A stretch of DNA of 14,442 nucleotides. Source: Desulfonatronaceae bacterium UBA663. GTDB lineage: Bacteria > Desulfobacterota > Desulfovibrionia > Desulfovibrionales > Desulfonatronaceae. Below, piece after piece: positions 1 to 5,973 of this stretch. The stretch covers positions 1-14,442 of the forward strand of contig DBNV01000061.1 in the NCBI GenBank assembly GCA_002299865.1. The letters run 5' to 3'. Numbering within the stretch: position 1 is the stretch's first letter; each line of letters begins with the position of its first letter. The translations under genes were made by a program, and so were the position numbers. The notes under the pieces are model-generated. The model worked only from the letters and a program-made list of their open reading frames with translations. It made no database searches and had not been told where the DNA came from.

Positions 1-2
1 GT

Positions 3-68
3 TCCAAGCGGACAGTAATCATCGGGCGCCTCGACAAGAAGGATGTCTTTGTCTATCTAGGAAGTTGA
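3..68 (+). CDS. C-terminal tail of an upstream gene (partial)
   Basis: From base 3 a frame is open into the window and ends at a TGA at 66-68. It reads as a plausible protein end (SKRTVIIGRLDKKDVFVYLGS) with mostly G or C in third positions, like the real genes here. The other two frames are less convincing: one stops at once, the other runs on into the leader of the response regulator. I do not recognise the family from 21 residues. It may be only a chance open stretch. Confidence 0.4.
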   Translation, partial: SKRTVIIGRLDKKDVFVYLGS

Positions 69-110
69 TGAAGTTCAACAACCCGCATGTTCCGGAATCC
101 GGTTCGCCGG

Positions 111-139
111 TTGAGATTTGGCGCGGACAGGTGTATGTA
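111..139 (+). promoter_or_regulatory. possible sigma-70 promoter for the response regulator
   Basis: TTGAGA at 111-116 and TATGTA at 134-139 are separated by 17 bases. They lie about 120 bases upstream of the response regulator start, in a locally AT-richer stretch. A second candidate, an extended -10 (TGTGATAAT, 151-159), lies just downstream but lacks a good -35. Both are pattern matches only. Confidence 0.3.
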
Positions 140-262
140 AAAAGTGATTTTGTGATAATCCGCAAGTCATGGGTACGTTTTCACTCCACCCGGCGACCGG
201 GAATGCAAGCCTCCGTATTCGCCGGAGTTTTTAGCCGATGCGTTCTAGCTAAGGAGGAGATG

Positions 263-673
263 ATGGGCAAGGAAAAAATTCTTGTTGTGGACGACGAGTA
301 TCATATTTGTCTCTTGTACCAGGAAGAGTTGCAGTTGGAAGGCTACGACGTGGTCACGTCCGATGGTTCGGAAAACATTTTGGATGTTCTGGCGCGGGAA
401 AAGCCGCAAGTGATCGTTTTGGACATCAAACTGGAAGGTAACCGCTCCGGATTGAACCTGCTTCAGGAAATTCGCGGCCAAGATCAGTTCATCCCGGTCA
501 TTTTGTGCACGGCTTACGACAGTTTCCAGCACGACCTGAAATCCATCGCCGCTGATTTTTATGTGGTCAAATCCGTGGAGCTGACCGAACTGAAAAGCAA
601 GGTGGAACAGGCTCTGAGAAAGGCCGAAAAACAGGGGTCTCCGGCTGAGGGAGGCCCGCCGTCATACTTCTGA
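263..673 (+). CDS. single-domain response regulator (CheY-like receiver)
   Basis: This is a stand-alone phosphoacceptor receiver domain of 136 aa with no output domain. Numbered from the ATG at 263, it shows the acidic pair D10-D11 after strand 1, the phosphorylated aspartate D54 (VIVLDIKL), the switch threonine T83 (LCTAYD) and the conserved lysine K103 (VVKS). This is the full CheY set. The C-terminal 15 or so residues are a polar tail. The Shine-Dalgarno AGGAGG (252-257) is 5 bases from the ATG at 263 and only 2 from the ATG at 260, so 263 is preferred; starting at 260 adds one Met. The frame is open further upstream, but that part reads as non-protein. No histidine kinase is in view, so the partner is unknown. 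Such proteins act in phosphorelays or by binding a target protein. Confidence 0.92.
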   Translation: MGKEKILVVDDEYHICLLYQEELQLEGYDVVTSDGSENILDVLAREKPQVIVLDIKLEGNRSGLNLLQEIRGQDQFIPVILCTAYDSFQHDLKSIAADFYVVKSVELTELKSKVEQALRKAEKQGSPAEGGPPSYF

Positions 674-732
674 TGATTGATTTGTTCCTCAAGGAGCATG
701 GATTATCAAAAATCTGCCGACGTGCAAGCCGT

Positions 733-1821
733 CTAACGCCCCAGCTGGTAACGGCGCACGGCCCGGTTGTGCTCCTCCAGGGTCCGGCTGAAGGCATGGG
801 AGCCGTCGTTGCGGGAGACGAAATATAATAGATCATGCTCCTTTGGGGAGAGCACGGCCAAAAGCGAGGCCAAGCCTGGTGAAGCGATGGGCCCTGGCGG
901 CAGACCGGGATGAATGTAGGTGTTGTAGGGGTTTGTCCGATCGTCCAGGTGCACGCGCCGCAGACGTCCGGAAAAGTCGGGCCCCAGCCCGTAGATGACG
1001 GTCGGGTCGCATTGCAGGAGCATGCCCAGACGCAGACGGTTGGCGAAAACCCCGGCGACACGTTTGCGTTCCTCGGCCAAGCCAGTTTCCCGCTCCACCA
1101 TAGAAGCCAAGATGATCGTCCTGTGGATTGCCTCTTTGTCCGGCCGCCCGTCCGGCCACAAGCGGGCATCTGCCGTCTTCCAGAAGGCGTTCAGGAGCAT
1201 TTCCACGATGGGCTTGGCGTCATTGTTGCGCGGCCTGGGCAGATAATATGTTTCCGGGAACAGGTATCCTTCAGCATGGTCCGCCGGGATGTTGAACCGC
1301 TCCAGGAGGTCCTTGTCGGTCACGGCCCGGGCAAAGCTTTCAAAGCTCGCCAGTCCGCTTTTCTCAACAATTTGCCCGACCTGCCACCAAGTCAGCCCTT
1401 CGGGGATCTGCAGACGATGCAAAAACTCCTGGCCCGAGGTCAGAAATTCCAAAACCTGTTCGGGGGTCCAGCCTGTATGCAAGGCAAACTCCCCGGCCCG
1501 GACCGAAGCGGCCAAGCCCATGGCCCGGCTGTACCATTGGAAATTGCGAGCGCTGGAGATCACCCGTTGTTCTTCCAGCATCCGGCTGATGCCGGCTAAG
1601 GATTGTCCGGGCTCGATATCTACGATGACCTCTTGGCCTGGAGACTCGGGCGGCACGTGCAGAAACGTGTATGCTTCCCAGCCAATGTATGCTCCTGCCA
1701 GAAGAACCGCTAGAAAAAAAACGAGGATCAGCTTTCGCCAAGGACCGCTGGATTCAGCTTGAGGCGCGTCTTTGCCAGGAGTGGACGTCTCATTTTCCGG
1801 GTGGACTTGGTCAAGTGTCAC
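733..1821 (-). CDS. mltG: endolytic murein transglycosylase MltG (YceG-like)
   Basis: A 362-aa inner-membrane enzyme that cleaves nascent peptidoglycan strands in the periplasm and so sets glycan chain length. Residues 1-30 are cytoplasmic, and 31-47 form one membrane anchor (LILVFFLAVLLAGAYIG). A LysM-like segment follows at about 64-112, then the YceG catalytic domain. Family signatures present are EGYLFPETY (184-192), LASMVERETG (238-247, with the presumed catalytic Glu at 243), QCDPTVIYG (270-278) and NPYNTYIHPGLPPGPIASPG (297-316). Length fits the family. The start codon is GTG, with GGAG 11 bases upstream. It is convergent with the response regulator; the 59 bases between the two stops show no strong terminator. 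The next gene upstream is the tRNA, so mltG appears to be transcribed alone. Confidence 0.95.
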   Translation of the reverse strand: MTLDQVHPENETSTPGKDAPQAESSGPWRKLILVFFLAVLLAGAYIGWEAYTFLHVPPESPGQEVIVDIEPGQSLAGISRMLEEQRVISSARNFQWYSRAMGLAASVRAGEFALHTGWTPEQVLEFLTSGQEFLHRLQIPEGLTWWQVGQIVEKSGLASFESFARAVTDKDLLERFNIPADHAEGYLFPETYYLPRPRNNDAKPIVEMLLNAFWKTADARLWPDGRPDKEAIHRTIILASMVERETGLAEERKRVAGVFANRLRLGMLLQCDPTVIYGLGPDFSGRLRRVHLDDRTNPYNTYIHPGLPPGPIASPGLASLLAVLSPKEHDLLYFVSRNDGSHAFSRTLEEHNRAVRRYQLGR

Positions 1822-2007
1822 GGTTAAAGAATCTCCATGCCCCGGTCCACGCTCATGCCCTCGTGAACAATCGGGAGATCACAATCTGTTGCGGTGATTT
1901 ATCCAGGACTTGCTGCAAAAATCAAGCACGAGGCCGGAGCATTATTTTTCAGTCCGGTAGGGTGGCTGCAGTCCGGCAGAATGATTAAAGTGGTTACCTG
2001 TTTTGGA
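1822..2007. other. gene-poor stretch upstream of mltG
   Basis: No convincing gene. On the - strand TTGATT (1920-1925) and TAAATC (1896-1901), 18 bases apart, could be a weak mltG promoter. A 10-codon - strand frame (ATG at 1856, TAA at 1824-1826) ends two bases before the mltG GTG and could be a leader peptide or chance. An 8-base direct repeat CAGTCCGG occurs at 1950-1957 and 1969-1976. Confidence 0.4.
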
Positions 2008-2054
2008 CAAAAAGAAACGCACTAAGCCTGATTTTGCAAGCATTAGCGGGTTTC
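2008..2054 (-). terminator. intrinsic terminator downstream of tRNA-Leu
   Basis: In the tRNA direction the arms are GAAACCCGCTAATGC (2054-2040) and GCTTAGTGCGTTTC (2027-2014). They pair over about 13 positions with one mismatch and one bulge around a 12-base loop, and are followed by T5 (2013-2009). It lies 38 bases past the tRNA 3' end. The + strand also has a T-rich run after the hairpin, so the element might work in both directions. Confidence 0.65.
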
Positions 2055-2061
2055 TTTTAGA

Positions 2062-2079
2062 TAAGCTTGAATTAGCTTA
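2062..2079. repeat. short inverted repeat between tRNA and terminator
   Basis: TAAGCT (2062-2067) and AGCTTA (2074-2079) are perfect 6-base arms around TGAATT. It lies in the tRNA 3' trailer and may be a processing hairpin. It is too weak and lacks a T run to be a terminator itself. Confidence 0.4.
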
Positions 2080-2091
2080 AGATGATTGCTC

Positions 2092-2178
2092 TGGTGCCGG
2101 GGGTCGGAATCGAACCGACATAGGGTTGCCCCTGCTGGATTTTGAGTCCAGTGCGTCTACCAGTTTCACCACCCCGGC
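2092..2178 (-). tRNA. tRNA-Leu (anticodon CAA)
   Basis: This 87-base tRNA, with the 3' CCA encoded, reads UUG leucine codons. The acceptor arms GCCGGGG and CCCCGGC pair over 7 bp, with discriminator A and CCA at 2094-2092. The anticodon stem CTGGA/TCCAG holds the loop CTCAAAA, giving anticodon CAA at 2144-2142. The T arm is GTCGG-TTCGATT-CCGAC. The long variable arm of about 15 bases (class II) and the D-arm sequence GGTAGACGC fit tRNA-Leu. It is a single-tRNA unit with its own promoter and terminator. Confidence 0.97.
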
Positions 2179-2191
2179 GAAAAAAAATATT

Positions 2192-2219
2192 ATTATTCCA
2201 AAAAAGTTGTTGCTGTCAA
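2192..2219 (-). promoter_or_regulatory. strong sigma-70 promoter for tRNA-Leu
   Basis: On the - strand a perfect -35 TTGACA (2219-2214) is followed after 16 bases by AATAAT (2197-2192), a 5/6 match to TATAAT. Overlapping TAATAA alternatives sit at 17-18 base spacing. Transcription would begin near 2185, a few bases before the mature tRNA 5' end at 2178. The -35 abuts the T-run of the tkt terminator. Confidence 0.75.
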
Positions 2220-2245
2220 GAAAATGCGGCCTTGCGCACTGGCCG
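2220..2245 (-). terminator. probable terminator after tkt
   Basis: In the tkt direction, four bases after the stop codon, CGGCC (2245-2241) and GGCCG (2231-2227) form a short GC stem with a 9-base loop. The stem is followed by CATTTTCTT. The stem is only 5 bp and the T run is interrupted, so it may be weak, but the position fits the end of the long operon. Confidence 0.45.
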
Positions 2246-2249
2246 GTGG

Positions 2250-4232
2250 TCAGAATTTTGCCCGGACCAGTGCCACCAGATTGGCCGCAGTAAAACCGTA
2301 TTTTTCGGCCAGTACCGTCGCCGGGGCGGAGTCACCGAAGTGATCCAGGCCTAGCACGATGCCGCAACGCCCGACATACTTGGACCATGGGGCGGAACAA
2401 CCGGCCTCCACGGCTACGCGCTTCTGCACATCCGACGGAAGAACGCTTTCCTTGTACTCCTGGGTTTGTTCGTCGAACAACTCCAGGCAAGGCGCGCTGA
2501 CCACGCGGATTTTCTTTTCCGGCATCAGCAGGGCGGCCTCCAGGGCCAGGTGCACTTCCGAGCCCGTGGCCATGATGATGATCTCGGGCTGCCCTCCCGG
2601 AGCATCGCGAAGGATATAGGCCCCCTTGCTCACGCCCTTCGCGGCCTGGGGATATTTTTGAGGATCCAGCACGGGCAGGCTTTGACGCGTGAAGAGCAGG
2701 GCGGAAGGGCGCTTCTCCTGAGCCAGGGCGATTTCCATGGCCGCTCTGGATTCCACCACGTCCGCCGGGCGCAGCACCAGCAGATTAGGGATCAGGCGCA
2801 GGGACCAGATGTGTTCGACGGGCTGGTGCGTGGGACCGTCCTCTCCCACGTAGAAGGAATCGTGGGTATAGACATGCAGCACCGGCAGATGCTGCACGGC
2901 GGACATGCGCACGGCGTTGCGCTGATAGTCCGAGAAGACCAGGAACGTGGCTCCGAAGCCCACCAAGCCGCCATGCAGGGCTATGCCGTTGAGAATGGCC
3001 CCCATGGGGAACTCGCGCACCCCGAACGACAAATTGCGGCCCAGGGGGGTGTTTTTGCCGAAGACGCCGGTGATATCCCTGAACTTGGCGGTCTGGTTGG
3101 AAGGATCCAGGTCCGCAGAACCGCCGACCAGGTTGGGCAGTTGTTCAATGAGCGTGTTCAGACATTGGCCAAAGGCCTTGCGCGTGGCCGTTTTGACGGA
3201 AGCATCCAGTTCGGGCCACGAAAAAGTTCGTTGCGCCGGTGGCATGGAGATTTGCTCCCATTGAGCCGCAAAGGAGGCCTCTGCGGTCAATTTGTTTTGC
3301 AAGCCGGCCTTCCAGGCTTTGGCCTTCTCCGTCAGGGCGAGGAAGCGGGCGCGGAAATGGTCCAGGGCATCTTGAGGCAGGTGAAAGGCCGCGTCTTCAG
3401 GCAGACCCATTTTCCGTTTGCTGGCCTTGATTTCTTCCGGGCTCAAGGGTGCGCCATGGGTGTTGTAGTCACCCTCCATGGTGGCCGTGCCCTTGGCGAT
3501 CACGGTATGGCCGATGATCAAGGTGGGGCGATTGTTTTCCGCCTGGGCCTGAAGAATGGCCTTGCGGATCTGGTCGTGATCGTGGCCGTCGACTTCCAGG
3601 ACGTGCCAGCAGAAGGATTCGAAAAGCTTGCGATAATCCGTGCAGTCGGCTCGATGTGTGGGACCGGAGAGCTGGATCTGGTTGCTGTCGTAGAACACGA
3701 TCAGCTTGCCCAGCCCCCAATGGCCGGCCAACGAGGCCGCACCGATGGTCACGGGCGCCTGCATGTCGCCGTCCGAGACCAGGACATAGGTGTGGTGATC
3801 GACAACGTCCGATCCCAGGCGGGCCGCCAGCATGCGTTCGGCGACGGCCATGCCTATACCCATGGCCAAGCCTTGTCCCAGGGGGCCGGTGGTGGCCTCC
3901 ACGCCGGGGGTCAGATGCTGCTCCGGGTGTCCCGGGGTGCGGCTGCCATGCTGGCGGAACGTGCGCAGATCATCGATTTCCAGATGACCGATAAAAGTCA
4001 ACAACCCGTACAGAAGCATCGACTCGTGTCCGGCGGAAAGAACGAACCTGTCGCGGTTGAACCAGGCAGGGTCCTGGGGATCGTGACGCAAGAATTCGTG
4101 AAAGAGCACGTAGGCCATGTCCGCCGAGGACATGGCCCCGCCCGGATGGCCGGAGTCGGCCTTCCGTGTGGCGTCCATGACCAGGGCCTTGATGATGTTC
4201 ACACAATGTTGATCCAGTTCGGTGTTGGGCAT
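2250..4232 (-). CDS. tkt: transketolase
   Basis: A 660-aa thiamine-diphosphate enzyme that moves two-carbon ketol units between sugar phosphates in the non-oxidative pentose phosphate pathway. All three domains are present at normal length. Catalytic and substrate histidines appear at SGHPG (H29), SAGHES (H69), TPGHPE (H102), THGAP (H259) and GEDGPTHQP (H469). The ThDP aminopyrimidine glutamate is in GVREFPMG (E407), and GGSADLDPSN (370-379) binds phosphate. The ThDP/Mg motif begins SDGD (153-156) and ends with N184. The stretch after it reads MQAPVTIGAAS, so the two dimer-interface glutamates usual there (as in LQEGISSEAS) are Ala159 and Gly164. AGAGG lies 5 bases before the ATG. It is last in the operon, 86 bases after rpiB, its pathway partner. 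Confidence 0.96.
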   Translation of the reverse strand: MPNTELDQHCVNIIKALVMDATRKADSGHPGGAMSSADMAYVLFHEFLRHDPQDPAWFNRDRFVLSAGHESMLLYGLLTFIGHLEIDDLRTFRQHGSRTPGHPEQHLTPGVEATTGPLGQGLAMGIGMAVAERMLAARLGSDVVDHHTYVLVSDGDMQAPVTIGAASLAGHWGLGKLIVFYDSNQIQLSGPTHRADCTDYRKLFESFCWHVLEVDGHDHDQIRKAILQAQAENNRPTLIIGHTVIAKGTATMEGDYNTHGAPLSPEEIKASKRKMGLPEDAAFHLPQDALDHFRARFLALTEKAKAWKAGLQNKLTAEASFAAQWEQISMPPAQRTFSWPELDASVKTATRKAFGQCLNTLIEQLPNLVGGSADLDPSNQTAKFRDITGVFGKNTPLGRNLSFGVREFPMGAILNGIALHGGLVGFGATFLVFSDYQRNAVRMSAVQHLPVLHVYTHDSFYVGEDGPTHQPVEHIWSLRLIPNLLVLRPADVVESRAAMEIALAQEKRPSALLFTRQSLPVLDPQKYPQAAKGVSKGAYILRDAPGGQPEIIIMATGSEVHLALEAALLMPEKKIRVVSAPCLELFDEQTQEYKESVLPSDVQKRVAVEAGCSAPWSKYVGRCGIVLGLDHFGDSAPATVLAEKYGFTAANLVALVRAKF

Positions 4233-4273
4233 GATGACCTCTTGTCGTAGAACAAAAGTGTGGTGATGACTTG

Positions 4274-4321
4274 CTTAGCCGGTTCCGACTAAGCAAGTTC
4301 AGGCTAAGCCGGTTCAGGCTA
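4274..4321 (-). repeat. 15-base tandem repeats at the rpiB stop codon
   Basis: On the + strand the units are CTTAGCCGGTTCCGA (4274-4288), CTAAGCAAGTTCAGG (4289-4303) and CTAAGCCGGTTCAGG (4304-4318), then CTA at 4319-4321, the complement of the rpiB stop. Because the unit is 15 bases, TAG recurs in the rpiB frame twice more. TTGCTTAG (4271-4278) and CTAAGCAA (4289-4296) are also perfect 8-base inverted arms with a 10-base loop. No T run follows, so it is not an intrinsic terminator. Confidence 0.8.
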
Positions 4322-4762
4322 CGGATACAGGGTCTCGATTTGGTCGATGCGGCATTGATGTCGCTCCCCTTCGAACTCGGCGGCCAGGAAAGCCTGGACA
4401 ATGCTCCTGGCCAGTTCGGTCCCCAGGACGCGCGACCCCAGGCAGAGCACGTTGGCGTTGTTGTGCGCCCGAGCCGTGCGCGCCAGATACTCGTTGACGC
4501 ACAAGGCGGCGCGAATGCCCGGAATGCGGTTCGCGGCCATGGCCATTCCCTGGCCCGTACCGCAGATAAGAATCCCGAAATGATTGCTTTGCAGAACCTT
4601 GCGGCAAAGATCCCGCGCCTTGAGGGGGTAGTCGCAGGAATCGCGGGTATGCGCACCGAGATCGTCCACGATCCGCCCGTTCTGGTTTAAGTAGGCGATG
4701 ATATACTTCTTTAGGTCGAAACCAGCGTGGTCCGAGGCGATGATCACCGCGGATGTGTTCAT
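4319..4762 (-). CDS. rpiB: ribose-5-phosphate isomerase B
   Basis: A 147-aa enzyme that interconverts ribose 5-phosphate and ribulose 5-phosphate in the cytosol, feeding the transketolase encoded next. LacAB/RpiB hallmarks are the N-terminal IIASDHAGFDLK (D11-H12), the CDYP segment (43-46), the catalytic-cysteine and phosphate loop ICGTGQGMAMAANR (C67) and the catalytic histidine in ARAHNNANVLCLG (H100). Length is typical for the family. The ATG at 4762 has AGAAGG 8 bases upstream and lies 18 bases after the preceding gene's stop. The stop TAG is the first of three in-frame TAG codons made by a 15-base tandem repeat. Confidence 0.95.
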   Translation of the reverse strand: MNTSAVIIASDHAGFDLKKYIIAYLNQNGRIVDDLGAHTRDSCDYPLKARDLCRKVLQSNHFGILICGTGQGMAMAANRIPGIRAALCVNEYLARTARAHNNANVLCLGSRVLGTELARSIVQAFLAAEFEGERHQCRIDQIETLYP

Positions 4763-4780
4763 ATGAGGGGCCTTCTCGAT

Positions 4781-5140
4781 TTAAAGTCTCCAGGCCTGGA
4801 CGCGACGACGGACGTATTCCTGACGCTCGACCTCCAGCTGGGACGTGAGATGCTTGATTTCATCAGCCAGGAAAGAAACCTGTTTCAAGGCCAGATCTTT
4901 TTCGTTGAAGATCTCGCTGCGGGGCGATTCCCAAGGGATTTTCAGACCGGTTATGGCCGCCTCGGCCAATCCCAGGTTGTGGAGTTCCTGATGCAGACGT
5001 TTGCGCAACTGGGATATTTCCCAGTTTCTGAACGCCAGAAGCACAAGCCACTTGATTTCGCTGAAAACCACGAGCAAACCCAAACGAATGGCGTCGATCA
5101 TGGATAATTCCGGAGTTCGAGGCGTAACATCCTGGGGCAT
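4781..5140 (-). CDS. small hydrophobic/coiled-coil protein, unknown function
   Basis: I do not recognise this 119-aa protein. Residues about 16-38 (AIRLGLLVVFSEIKWLVLLAF) are hydrophobic enough to sit in or on the membrane. The rest is charged and helical: about 40-62 and 80-112 look like coiled coil. There is no signal peptide and no catalytic motif. AGAGGA lies 5 bases before the ATG. It follows the lipoprotein gene by 23 bases and precedes rpiB by 18, so it is clearly in the operon. Base composition matches the neighbours. A structural or adaptor role at the inner membrane is a guess. Confidence 0.8.
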   Translation of the reverse strand: MPQDVTPRTPELSMIDAIRLGLLVVFSEIKWLVLLAFRNWEISQLRKRLHQELHNLGLAEAAITGLKIPWESPRSEIFNEKDLALKQVSFLADEIKHLTSQLEVERQEYVRRRVQAWRL

Positions 5141-5163
5141 GGTTTCCTCTTAAGGAGTCTGGA

Positions 5164-5973
5164 TTATTGTCGAGCTTCCACCTCCCGGAGCAAGGTTCCG
5201 GGGGGCAAATCCAGGAAAAGATCGCTTTCTTGCCAAGACACGCTTGTAAAGTCCAGTCGCTGCAGGCGAACCAGGGCGACGTTTTCACCCTGCGTCAGAC
5301 GAAGTTTGCGGGGGGAGAAGGGAAGGCGCTCGTCAAACCATTCCTCAATCACCACCTCCCAGCCCCCGGGTCCTTCCCGACGCAGGACCTTAGGGCGGCC
5401 GTCCGCGGACAGACTCAGGACAATTTCTCTGGCCACGCCTCCTAGGGGCTCGCCCCCCAGGGAATAATCAAAATGGCGTCCCGTGAAGCTTGCCGCAACA
5501 TAATCTTGCGGGATGACCCGTCCCCAACAGCCGATCAGGATTTGGGCAAGGGCGTCGAGGCGCAGGGGCATGGTCAGTCCCAGTGTCGCCGCGCCGAGCC
5601 TAGAATCTGAAGCAATAAAGGCTTCAGAGGTGCTGGGATGATAGCCGATCCAGCCCTGTTCATCCTCGCGCCAATGGGCCAGCATGGTCCCCACTCCGGC
5701 CTGTAAATCCATGCGCACCGGGAATTGCGTCCGTCCCCAGAAGTAAAACAGCACGCGGGAACTGCGCTCCCCGGAAGTATAACTAACGCTGCCTCGAGCG
5801 GAAAAGTCTCGGGCCGAACATGAGGATGCATACGTCTCCTGGAAAAGGTTCCAGACGGATTCAAGCCGTTTTGGTTGCATATCCGCTAAAGGGATGGGCT
5901 TCACGGCGCAGGCGGCGAGATGGCCGATGGCCAGCAGAAGGCAGACCGCCAAGCCTTGGTGCATCCGGCTCAT
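5164..5973 (-). CDS. outer-membrane-type lipoprotein, LolB/DUF4292-like fold suspected
   Basis: A 269-aa lipoprotein precursor. The N-terminus (MSRMHQGLAVCLLLAIGHLAAC) ends in a lipobox LAAC with the lipidated Cys at 22. The next residue is Ala rather than Asp, which favours sorting to the outer membrane. The mature part is rich in alternating strand-like segments (for example 56-75, 81-98, 105-122), in the style of LolA/LolB or DUF4292 proteins that bind lipid on a curved sheet. That family assignment is inference from pattern, not a match I can verify. Its ATG shares ATGA with the stop of the TPR lipoprotein gene, so the two are translationally coupled and likely work together in the envelope. 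A second in-frame Met at residue 4 is possible but would shorten the positively charged n-region. Confidence 0.85.
   Translation of the reverse strand: MSRMHQGLAVCLLLAIGHLAACAVKPIPLADMQPKRLESVWNLFQETYASSCSARDFSARGSVSYTSGERSSRVLFYFWGRTQFPVRMDLQAGVGTMLAHWREDEQGWIGYHPSTSEAFIASDSRLGAATLGLTMPLRLDALAQILIGCWGRVIPQDYVAASFTGRHFDYSLGGEPLGGVAREIVLSLSADGRPKVLRREGPGGWEVVIEEWFDERLPFSPRKLRLTQGENVALVRLQRLDFTSVSWQESDLFLDLPPGTLLREVEARQ

Noticed and set aside
674..732. Shared terminator between the response regulator and mltG
   Set aside because: Only a 4-base TCCT/AGGA stem is visible, and no adjacent T run fits either direction.
910..1599. 229-codon open frame on +, opposite mltG
   Set aside because: Antisense shadow of a well-supported gene; no ribosome site and no recognisable domain.
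2466..4250. 594-codon open frame on +, opposite tkt
   Set aside because: It is the antisense of a complete, motif-rich transketolase. Its translation is low-complexity His/Gly/Gln/Arg-rich with no recognisable family, as expected from codon bias on the other strand.
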